This document shows, piece by piece, positions 15,625-23,670 of a stretch of DNA of 64,000 nt. The position numbers were made by a program, and so were the translations under genes. Source of the stretch: Planctomycetota bacterium (lineage in GTDB: Bacteria > Planctomycetota > SZUA-567 > H5-PLA8); the NCBI GenBank assembly GCA_016200135.1, contig JACQFI010000002.1:28082-92081 (forward strand), written 5' to 3'. Below the pieces are notes generated by a model, which worked only from the letters and a program-made list of their open reading frames with translations, made no database searches and was not told the DNA's origin. How positions within the stretch are numbered: position 1 is the first letter of the stretch; each line of letters begins with the position of its first letter.

Positions 15625-18144
15625 ATGCGCTCGAGACGTTCCGTGAGAACCATCCTAATGCCGTCCGCGCTTGGCCTCTTTATGTTCGCGGCCGGCGCAT
15701 GCTCCGGAGAGGCCGCGCCCGCAGCGCATCCGGCCGACGGCCCCGAGGTCCGCCACGTCTGCGCGGTCGCGCCCGACATCCTTTCCATCACCTTGCAGGC
15801 CGGAACATACGTTCCCAACAGCCTAAAGCCCTACGTCCCGCAACCCGGCGACGAGATCGTGGAGGAACCTTCCAAGGAGAAGTTGTGGATCTTCAAGGAT
15901 GGCAAGGCCGTCGAGGACCACGACAAGGCCGTCTTCCGCACCGTGGACGGCAAACGCACCCGCGTAGAGACGCTCTCCCTCGACGGAAAGTCTGTTTACA
16001 GGGAAGGCAAGATGTCCGGCGAGATTCTCGACGAGGCGGCGGCCGATCTCCCAACATCCTATTCCGTACAGTCGTCCGACGACCCCGCCTTCGCCAAGCC
16101 GGCCGCCCCGGCCGCGGTCTTCCGCAAGAGCAAGCCCAACGGCAGCAACACCTACCCCCTGCCCTTCGTCCACACGATCTCGCTGAAGCTGTCCGCGCCG
16201 CTCAAGGAAGGCGCCGCGTATACCATCCATTTCACGGGCCTGAACACTTCAAAGGAGCGCGTCGCCTACGTTCACGAACCGCGTAAAATTCGCAGCGACG
16301 CCGTTCACGCCATCCAGACCGGCTACCGGCCCGACGATCCGTACAAGCGCGCCTACCTTTCGATCTGGCTGGGCGCGAGCGCCGCTTCCAAACAGGACGG
16401 CGGTTGCACGCTCCGCGCTGAATCGTTCGAACTGCTCGACGCCGCGAGCGGTAAACCGGTCTTCACCGGCAAGCCGGAGCTCACCAAAGCCGAGGGCGCA
16501 AAAGAAGCCATCTGCATCCACGAAGAGAAAGACTACCTGCGCACGTCCGCGCAGCGCCTGGATTTCAGCGCCTTCAGCACGCCGGGCGAGTACCGCGTCT
16601 ACGTGCCGGGCATCGGCGTGAGCTACCCGTTCCGCATCGCCGCGGACGTCTGGGAGGAACCTTTCAAGACCGCCATGCACGGGATCCTGACGCAGCGCCA
16701 AGGCCTCGAGCTCGGGCCGCCGTTCAGCGAATTCAAGCGTGCCCGCGCCTTTCATCCCGACGACGGAGTCGAGTTCTACCAGCTCACCATCGCGCAGCAG
16801 GAGGGCCAGGAAGGCGAGCGCGGGCAGAATCTGCTCGACCTGGCGAAGGCCGGAAAACTCGAACGTGTCCGTGGCGTATGGGGCGGCTACCAGGACGCGG
16901 GCGATTGGGACACGCTCGGGCATCATCTTAGCCTTACGCACGATCTGCTGGAACTCTACGAACTCAACCCCTCGTACTTCGCGAAAGCGAAACTCGCCTT
17001 GCCGCCGGACGAACAGAGTAACGCGCTGCCCGATCTGCTCGATGAGGCCCTCTGGCAGTTGCCCTGCTTCCGGCGCCTGCAACTCCCCGACGGCAGCGTG
17101 CGCGGCGGTTACGGCGAAGGCTGGGGCGCCCGCCGGGCCGCGACTAGCCCGATGGTCAAGTACGCCGGCATTTACGCGCCCGACCACATCACGACTTACA
17201 ACTACGCCGCTTGCGCGGCCAAGGCCGCGCGCATCCTGACCGCCTTCGACAAGAAGCAGGCCGCCGAGTACCTCGAAACGGCTCGGCGCGCGTGGACTTG
17301 GGCCGCTGCAAACTCAAACGACGAAAATGAGATCTTCCGGCGCTTGAAGAAGCGGGATCCGGGATATCCCGGCCAGGTGAAGAACGCGCGCGTCCTGGCC
17401 GCGGTCGAACTCTACGCGGCCACGCGTGAAGCGGGGTTCCACGAGGCCTTCAAAATGGACTCGGAGCTCTCCAAAGAGAACCCCTCGCGCTACCTCGACC
17501 AAGCCGCCGCCGATTTCGCCTACGCGCGCTTGCCCGACGCTCTGGCCGACGCGGCGTTCAAGAAGCGCGCCATCGCGTTGTTTACTTCCTACGTCGATTA
17601 CGCCATCGAGTTCAGCCGCAAGAACGGCTACGAGATCGTCAACGGCTGCCGCACAGACCTGCCCATCATCGGTCCCTGCTGCTACTTCACCTCCCCGGGC
17701 GTCTCGGCCGGGTACAACATCATTCGCGCCTATGTGCTCTCGCCCAAGCCGGCTTACCTCGCGGCGGCGGTGCAAGCGTGCAACTTCACGCTCGGCGCCA
17801 ATCCCGACAACCTCTCGTACTGCGTAGGCTTGGGGAAAAAGTTCGTCGCGCACCCGCTCAAGCTGGACGCGGCGGTAACGGGCCAACTCCCCGGCCAGCC
17901 GGTGGGATACATCCCCTTCGGCCAGGGCGATGAAGGCGGCAAGATGTGCACAGGCGGAAACGGCTGGGTCGAGAAATGGTATCTGAATTATCAGGCGCCA
18001 AAGATGTTTCCCGATTTCTACACCTGGCCGGCGCAGGAGTGCTACCTAGACGTCAGCTTCTATGCGATGATGAACGAGAACTGCGTCAACAACACCACCA
18101 CCTGCGCGGCCTATTACTGGGGCTTCCTGGCTTCGCGGCAATGA
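15625..18144 (+). CDS. Exported glycoside hydrolase family 9 (endoglucanase-type) protein
   Basis: 839-residue secreted or lipid-anchored hydrolase. The N-terminus is a signal sequence with a possible lipobox (FAAGAC-S near residue 26). An N-terminal cellulase Ig-like domain (FSTPGEYRVYVPGIGVSYPFRIA) precedes the (alpha/alpha)6 barrel. The GH9 catalytic bases are seen in GGYQDAGDWD (Asp near residues 424 and 427), and the acid in MMNENCVNNTT (Glu near 818) close to the C-terminus, so the active site looks complete. GH9 enzymes cut beta-1,4-glucans. GGGAGG lies 6 nt before the ATG, 20 nt after the oxidoreductase, so it is the last gene of the AraC-controlled operon. True substrate (cellulose, mixed glucan, glucomannan) is inference. 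Confidence 0.87.
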   Translation: MRSRRSVRTILMPSALGLFMFAAGACSGEAAPAAHPADGPEVRHVCAVAPDILSITLQAGTYVPNSLKPYVPQPGDEIVEEPSKEKLWIFKDGKAVEDHDKAVFRTVDGKRTRVETLSLDGKSVYREGKMSGEILDEAAADLPTSYSVQSSDDPAFAKPAAPAAVFRKSKPNGSNTYPLPFVHTISLKLSAPLKEGAAYTIHFTGLNTSKERVAYVHEPRKIRSDAVHAIQTGYRPDDPYKRAYLSIWLGASAASKQDGGCTLRAESFELLDAASGKPVFTGKPELTKAEGAKEAICIHEEKDYLRTSAQRLDFSAFSTPGEYRVYVPGIGVSYPFRIAADVWEEPFKTAMHGILTQRQGLELGPPFSEFKRARAFHPDDGVEFYQLTIAQQEGQEGERGQNLLDLAKAGKLERVRGVWGGYQDAGDWDTLGHHLSLTHDLLELYELNPSYFAKAKLALPPDEQSNALPDLLDEALWQLPCFRRLQLPDGSVRGGYGEGWGARRAATSPMVKYAGIYAPDHITTYNYAACAAKAARILTAFDKKQAAEYLETARRAWTWAAANSNDENEIFRRLKKRDPGYPGQVKNARVLAAVELYAATREAGFHEAFKMDSELSKENPSRYLDQAAADFAYARLPDALADAAFKKRAIALFTSYVDYAIEFSRKNGYEIVNGCRTDLPIIGPCCYFTSPGVSAGYNIIRAYVLSPKPAYLAAAVQACNFTLGANPDNLSYCVGLGKKFVAHPLKLDAAVTGQLPGQPVGYIPFGQGDEGGKMCTGGNGWVEKWYLNYQAPKMFPDFYTWPAQECYLDVSFYAMMNENCVNNTTTCAAYYWGFLASRQ

Positions 18145-18177
18145 ACAACCTGGAACCGCGCGGCGGGCGAAGGAAAA

Positions 18178-18792
18178 TTACGGCGGCAGTTTGGAGACGC
18201 TATTGGGATTTATGGGGGGGTGGGGGCGGGCGAGAGTCTCTTCGCGGAGGATTTTCGGCGCGAGGTAGGGCAGTTTGGGCGGCTTTGCCGATTTGGTCGC
18301 GGGGGCTTCCACCACGCTTGCGCGGGGCGCGTGCTTCTGCAGGAGGCCCTGCGTTTCCAGCTCGGCCAGGAACGCTGCGGTCTCGGCCAACACGGCTTCG
18401 TTTTGGGCCCGCTCTGTTTTGGTCTCGCGCTGCGCTGCTGCGTTCAGTGCTGCGTTCTTGGTTTGCACCGCTGCGTTCTTGACCCGCTCCGCTCCGGTCA
18501 CGGGCGGCACCGCTGTAGTCTCGGCCCGCAGTGCTTTTGTTTTGGTCTGCACGGCTTTGGTTTCGGGCTGCGCCGCAGCGCTCTCGGTCTTCAGCGTGGC
18601 GTCGTCTTGCGCCGCGTTCGCGAGGGCGCCGGCGATCTGCTCGGGTCTGGCGCCGTTGCGGCACTGCCGCCAGATGTAGGTGGCGGTGGGGTTCAGGGTC
18701 CAGACGCGGCCTTGGGCCAGGTCGACGAGCACGGCCTCGCCGTCGAACTCGTCCCAGGCGATGCCGGGCGCGTGTGTGAAGCAGAAGGCCAT
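18178..18792 (-). CDS. PqqD-like (RRE-fold) protein with a low-complexity insertion
   Basis: 204 residues. The N-terminal 60 (IAWDEFDGEAVLVDLAQGRVWTLNPTATYIW) match the beta-sheet start of PqqD-like proteins, the fold used as RiPP recognition element and as a small peptide chaperone. The closing helix (VLAETAAFLAELETQGLLQ) appears only after about 75 residues of Ala/Thr/Lys/Glu-rich low-complexity sequence with recurring AVQTK and ETxAV units, which looks inserted into the fold. A Pro-rich tail follows. Its ATG lies 3 nt after the stop of the C25 peptidase gene, without its own strong ribosome binding site, so it is probably coupled to it. No radical SAM or precursor peptide gene is seen nearby. 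Confidence 0.65.
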   Translation of the reverse strand: MAFCFTHAPGIAWDEFDGEAVLVDLAQGRVWTLNPTATYIWRQCRNGARPEQIAGALANAAQDDATLKTESAAAQPETKAVQTKTKALRAETTAVPPVTGAERVKNAAVQTKNAALNAAAQRETKTERAQNEAVLAETAAFLAELETQGLLQKHAPRASVVEAPATKSAKPPKLPYLAPKILREETLARPHPPINPNSVSKLPP

Positions 18793-18795
18793 GTC

Positions 18796-21700
18796 TTAAA
18801 AATCCCCGTCGGGCGCGCGCGAGGATACCGCACCGGGGGCCCGATACAAAATCTTGTACCAAGGCCTCGAACCGAAAACCTTCAGCGCCGGGTCCCCGAG
18901 CAGGGACTCCGAGCGCGTCAGGTCGGAATACGAGTCCTCGCCGCGCGCGTGCTTGGCCGCGTACTGCTGCGCTTGCAGCAGTGCGTCGCCCCAGCGCGCG
19001 TTGGGCTTGCGGCTCGCCTGCAGCACTTCCGTCATGAACTCCACCGCCGGCGGCGAATCCAAGTACGTCGTCGTCGCGATCGAGGCCGCGATGCCGCCCT
19101 GCGGCTGCGTCAAGAGGTTCTCCACGAGCGTGTAGTAGCCCGGGTAATTGTGGATGAAGTAGTTCGCCGAGCACGTCGCCTGCAAGAGCACGCAGTTGCC
19201 CGTCCACTGCGCGGCCTTCGGGACATCCAGGATGCGGTCGTTGCTCCACACGCTGCTCGCGCCGTGGCCCACGAACAGCACCACTTCCGCCGCGTGGCTC
19301 GCCTGCTGGCGGATGAAATCAATAATCTCCGGCTTCTGCAGCGTCACGTTCGCGCCCGTCTCGTGCGTGCGCCCCAGATACGCCTTGGTCCACGCGAACC
19401 CGTCCACGCCCTCCTCCACGCCGTCGGCCTCGCCCGCGAAGTCGATGCCCTTCGGGTCCAGGCGGTCGGCGACCAGCAGCGCCGGCTGCCCCGACGCGCT
19501 CTGCGCGCCCTTGTAGGCCAGCGTGCGCTGCACGCAGACGTTCAAACCCGCGACCTCGTTCACCGGGAAGCGCCCCACCGCGACTTCCGGATAGCCGCCG
19601 CCCAGATCGCCGAATGCCGCGTCGCTCGGCGCCTGGCTGAAGCGCGTCGTCGCGACCAGGAACGTCGGGCAGAGCGGGTCCAGGTGCACGCCCTCGTAGC
19701 CGTGGTAGTCCCAGTTCGTCCGGCCCACCAGCAGCAGGTAACGAGGGCGCGTATCCCGCACCGCGTTGCGGATGCCTGCGGGGCCGTAGCGCCCGTAACC
19801 GTAGGCGTCGAAGAGCTTCTCCTGATCCACGAACACCGTGTAGAGCCCGTCCAGCACGCGCGCCTGCAGCAGCGGCTGCAGCGCGCTCTTGAATTGTGCC
19901 GGGCCCGTCGCCAGGTAGCGGATCCCCGGCGTCAGGCGCTGGATCAGGCGCTTGTTCAGGCGCAGCACCGGGACGCTCGCGTTCTTCGGGAGCACTTCCA
20001 GCGGCGCGTTAGCCGGCGCGACGAAGCGCGCGGTCCAGGTCCCGTCGAGTTCCTTCCTGGTCTGGAGGCCTACGCTGCGCGGAGATTCGGGGGCGCTCAC
20101 GTCCAGCACCCACGGTTCCGCGCTCAAGCCCTTCACTTCGTAGAGCTTCCCGCTCTGCGCGGCGATGGCCGTGCGGCCTTTCAGCGCCTTCGTGTAGGTC
20201 AGCTCCAGGCTGTGCAGCATGCTGAACTGCACGTCCACGCCCGGCAGCACCGGCGTCTGCAGCTCCACCAGGTTGCTCCCCGCGTGCAGCGCCGCCGCCG
20301 GCACGCTGAAGCGCAAGGTCAGGCCCTGGTTGCCGCCGGTCCAGGTCGTCTCGCCGACGTAGGCGCCGTTCACATAGGCGCAGAGCTTGTGGTCGGGCGC
20401 AGCGCCGACTTGCTCCGAGTAACTATAAAGGAGCACGGCCAGTTCGCCGGCGCCGCTTACGAGGTCCGGCAGGTCGAGGTTAAAGCCTTGGGTGGTCCCG
20501 GCGCCCGCATCGGCGTAGAGGTACTTCGCCGAGAACCACGGCGTGTACGTCAGCGGCTTGTAGCCCCAGTCGAAGTAGACTTCGGGGAACGCCGCCGTGG
20601 CCGTCGCGCGCTCGGAACCGCTGGCGTTTTGCGCGAAGAGGTTGCCCTGCGGCGCCGGGAGCTTGACCGCCATGCGTGCGCCGTACTTCCAGCGCAGGAA
20701 GAAGGCGTCCTTGTCCGTGTACTCGTCCGTATAGCCCGGCGCGAAGAAGCTCAAAGCAGACGCCGTCGCTTCCAGCAGCGCGAGTTCGTGCCCGCCGCGC
20801 GTCACCGCGAGCCAGCGCGGATCGTAGCCCAGCGGCAGCGCGCTGCGCGGGAGCGTCACCAGCCCGCGCTCCTGCGTCACCGCCTTGACCGCCTCGTACG
20901 CCCAGGCCGGATCGGTCCAGCCTTGGGCCAGCTCGCCCACCGCGCTCACCCCGCGCAGCGCCGTCAGCGCCGCGCTCTGCGGCACCAGCGCACTCGCCGG
21001 CACCGCGTAAACCTGCGCAGCCCCCGCGGCCGCGGAACTCGAACTCCCCGCGCGCGCGCCCGACGGCGTCCGCGCCGCAGCCGGCAGCACACGCGCCGTA
21101 CCCTGGAAGCGTCCGGCCCCCGCGCCCGGCCACGCCGCGTTCGATCCCGCCCCGCTCGAATTTGCCCCATCCGAGCGCGACGCGCCAAAGCCGAAGTCCG
21201 CCCGCCCGCCGAACGCCAGCGCCTGCACGCGCGCTTCGATCCGCTGCGCGCTGAGATCCGCGTCCCGCGCCTCCGCAAACGCCCGCTCGACCCGGTCCAG
21301 CCGCGCCGCGAGCGCCTCCTTAGAAGGTACGTCCGCCTCCGCCTCGCCCTGCGCCTGCGCGCCATCCAGAGCCTGCGCGGTCCGTTCACCCTGCGCCGCG
21401 TGCGCGTAAAACGCCCGCTCGCCCCGCGTGCTCACGCTCTCGAGCAAATACTCGTAGCGCCCGTCCTCCGTCACACGCTCAAAGAACCGATACGTCTTCG
21501 CCGTCACGTTCGTGATGCGGCCCAGTATCGGCCCCTTCGTCACACGCTCCCACCCGTCCTGCTTCACCTGCGCCTCCGTGTACGCGGCATAGTTCACCGC
21601 GCCCACATTGTTCGCAGCGCCATTGGCCGCTACAACCGCCCCGCCGTCCCCCACCTTCCGCCGCCAAATATGGAACCCCAGATTCTCCAACTCCGACGCG

Positions 21701-23670
21701 CACTCCCACTCCACCAGCACCCCATCCCCATCCGCCTTCGCCTCAAACCGCTCCACCTTCACCGGCGTGGGGACCGGACTGGCCCAGGCAATTTTGCCGC
21801 CACCCGAGATTTGGGAGTCGGGCGATGTGGTAACGGAATCGGTTCGCGCGGAGATTGGACCGACCCAGCCTGGCGCGGTATTGTTGTCGAGGCCAGAGGT
21901 ATTTGAGGCGTACCCGTTGATGGTGACCGTCACTCCAGTCGTGTTGGTCACGGCATAATTCACGTAGCCCGCGCCGAAGGACGTGTTCTGCAGCGTGAAC
22001 GCCTGGGCTTTATTGTTGGTGATGTAGGTGCCCGTGCCGCCGCCGGAGCCTTGATCGAACCAGACGTGGTTCCATTGCGTGATCGTGGTGTTGTCGTTCA
22101 GGACGATGCCGCTGGCACTCAGGTTTTCGATCTTGAGAAACTTGAAATCGACCGCACCCGTCGTTCCGTCGCCGATGACCAGGTTGAACGTACCGGTGCC
22201 GCTGGAGAGGTGCGCGTAGTTGCTGGTCCAATTGGTTCCGGCATTAGCCTGCAGCGTTCCCAGAACGGTGATGGTGTTGCCGTTACTCATCTGCAGGCTG
22301 GCGGTGGCGCCCAGCGCCAAGGTGGCCCCGTTGCTGACCGAGATATCGCCGTTATGCGAGAACGAACCGTCGATTTCCAGCGAGCCCAAGACCACGGAGA
22401 TCGGTCCGGAGAAGTTAACCGTGCCGGTGAGCACCGTCGAGCCCGTGGCGCCGGCCAGGTAGCCGCGGACCATCGAGCCTAAGTCCGGCTGGTAGCCGCC
22501 GCCGGAGATATTTCCGCTGAAGGTCTGCGTTCCGGCATTGTTGTCGAAGCGTAAGCGGCTCTGGTCGTCGATGAAGATATCCGAGGCGAAATTGAACCCG
22601 TTGCCTTCAAAGATGAACGAATGCGCGCTGGCCACCGCGGCCGTCTGGTCCACCCAATAAACCGTCGTCCCCGCTGCGCCCGTGATGCTGTTGCTGGTAA
22701 AGGCGAAGTCGTCGCCGTTGGAGGACGTAAAGTAGCTGGTGGCGGTGATATTGAGCGCGTTGGCAAGAGTGGTCTCCGCGCCGACTCCATAGAGCGTGCC
22801 GCCGTTCACCGTCAGCGTGCCGGTGCCCAGGGCGGTGTCGTTGCTGAGGCGAAGCTGGCTGTTGTCGAGGGCCACGCCGTTCACGGTCGTCGTCGTGCCG
22901 CTCGGCTGGACGAGTGTGCCGCCCGAATAGTTGTTGGAGGACGTGAGCAACAACGTTCCGCCCCCGGTCTTGACGAGCCGGCCCGCGCCGGTAACCAGAT
23001 TGGTCGCCCCGCCGATGGTGAGGGTAAAGCCACTATCGACCTGAATAGTACCGTCGACGCCGTTGTTGAGCGTAAAGACGCGCCCCGTATTCATGGTGAA
23101 GGTGCCGGCCACTTCCAGCGTGCCGCCGTTGAAGGTGAGGTCGTTCGCGTTTGCGCCCAGTTGCGCGTTCGTGCTGATCGACAGGATGCCGCCGTCGAGC
23201 CGCCAGTTGCCCGTGACGCTACTCGTATTGTTGAGTTGAACGGTGCCGGATCCGCCTACCACCATCGTACAAGGGTTGCCGCCAACCAAATCGTTGGTGG
23301 CGTCGCCGATTTGAAGCACGTCCGTGGCAGTAGCTCCGGTTTCAAAATGAACCGTGGCATTCGCGGCCACGGTGATGATGCCGTTGGATCGCGCTGCGCC
23401 CGTGCCCTGAATGGTACCGCCATTATTAAAAGTGATGTTGTTTCCGATGGTGACCCCGGCGATGCCCAAGGTAGCGCCGTTGTTGATAGTAATGACGCTC
23501 GTCCCAGCGCCCGTCGCATTGCCCACCTGCAGCGTGCCCGCATTGAGCGTCGTGGCGCCCGAGTAGGTGTTCGCGCCGTTCAGGGTCGCGGTGCCTGTGC
23601 CCGTCTTGGTCAGGCCGCCCGTGCCGACGATCACCGATGAGACGGTGAGGTCGCCCGTGTTGGCGTCCAA
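18796..23670 (-). CDS. C25 (gingipain-type) cysteine peptidase with autotransporter-like repeats, main part
   Basis: About 1,624 residues in this frame, open further up to about 23800. The N-terminal ~700 residues are beta-helical autotransporter-associated strand repeats (GGLTKTGTGTATLNGANTYSG and many similar). A fibronectin-like domain follows (VERFEAKADGDGVLVEWECASELENLGF), then the C25 region. The catalytic dyad is visible: His in LFVGHGASS (codon 19264-19266) and Cys in LLQATCSAN (codon 19171-19173), with PRYLLLVGRTNWD and GGYPEVAVGRFPVNE before them, as in gingipains. The protein is exported (signal peptide in the 25105 part). No C-terminal beta-barrel or clear sorting tail was seen, so how it reaches the surface is open. 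Confidence 0.8.
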   Translation of the reverse strand: MDANTGDLTVSSVIVGTGGLTKTGTGTATLNGANTYSGATTLNAGTLQVGNATGAGTSVITINNGATLGIAGVTIGNNITFNNGGTIQGTGAARSNGIITVAANATVHFETGATATDVLQIGDATNDLVGGNPCTMVVGGSGTVQLNNTSSVTGNWRLDGGILSISTNAQLGANANDLTFNGGTLEVAGTFTMNTGRVFTLNNGVDGTIQVDSGFTLTIGGATNLVTGAGRLVKTGGGTLLLTSSNNYSGGTLVQPSGTTTTVNGVALDNSQLRLSNDTALGTGTLTVNGGTLYGVGAETTLANALNITATSYFTSSNGDDFAFTSNSITGAAGTTVYWVDQTAAVASAHSFIFEGNGFNFASDIFIDDQSRLRFDNNAGTQTFSGNISGGGYQPDLGSMVRGYLAGATGSTVLTGTVNFSGPISVVLGSLEIDGSFSHNGDISVSNGATLALGATASLQMSNGNTITVLGTLQANAGTNWTSNYAHLSSGTGTFNLVIGDGTTGAVDFKFLKIENLSASGIVLNDNTTITQWNHVWFDQGSGGGTGTYITNNKAQAFTLQNTSFGAGYVNYAVTNTTGVTVTINGYASNTSGLDNNTAPGWVGPISARTDSVTTSPDSQISGGGKIAWASPVPTPVKVERFEAKADGDGVLVEWECASELENLGFHIWRRKVGDGGAVVAANGAANNVGAVNYAAYTEAQVKQDGWERVTKGPILGRITNVTAKTYRFFERVTEDGRYEYLLESVSTRGERAFYAHAAQGERTAQALDGAQAQGEAEADVPSKEALAARLDRVERAFAEARDADLSAQRIEARVQALAFGGRADFGFGASRSDGANSSGAGSNAAWPGAGAGRFQGTARVLPAAARTPSGARAGSSSSAAAGAAQVYAVPASALVPQSAALTALRGVSAVGELAQGWTDPAWAYEAVKAVTQERGLVTLPRSALPLGYDPRWLAVTRGGHELALLEATASALSFFAPGYTDEYTDKDAFFLRWKYGARMAVKLPAPQGNLFAQNASGSERATATAAFPEVYFDWGYKPLTYTPWFSAKYLYADAGAGTTQGFNLDLPDLVSGAGELAVLLYSYSEQVGAAPDHKLCAYVNGAYVGETTWTGGNQGLTLRFSVPAAALHAGSNLVELQTPVLPGVDVQFSMLHSLELTYTKALKGRTAIAAQSGKLYEVKGLSAEPWVLDVSAPESPRSVGLQTRKELDGTWTARFVAPANAPLEVLPKNASVPVLRLNKRLIQRLTPGIRYLATGPAQFKSALQPLLQARVLDGLYTVFVDQEKLFDAYGYGRYGPAGIRNAVRDTRPRYLLLVGRTNWDYHGYEGVHLDPLCPTFLVATTRFSQAPSDAAFGDLGGGYPEVAVGRFPVNEVAGLNVCVQRTLAYKGAQSASGQPALLVADRLDPKGIDFAGEADGVEEGVDGFAWTKAYLGRTHETGANVTLQKPEIIDFIRQQASHAAEVVLFVGHGASSVWSNDRILDVPKAAQWTGNCVLLQATCSANYFIHNYPGYYTLVENLLTQPQGGIAASIATTTYLDSPPAVEFMTEVLQASRKPNARWGDALLQAQQYAAKHARGEDSYSDLTRSESLLGDPALKVFGSRPWYKILYRAPGAVSSRAPDGDF

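Noticed and set aside
18220..21906. A 1228-residue plus-strand open frame
   Set aside because: It is antisense to the C25 peptidase and PqqD-like genes, Arg/Leu/Val/His-rich with no domain or signal, as expected from high GC opposite a real gene.
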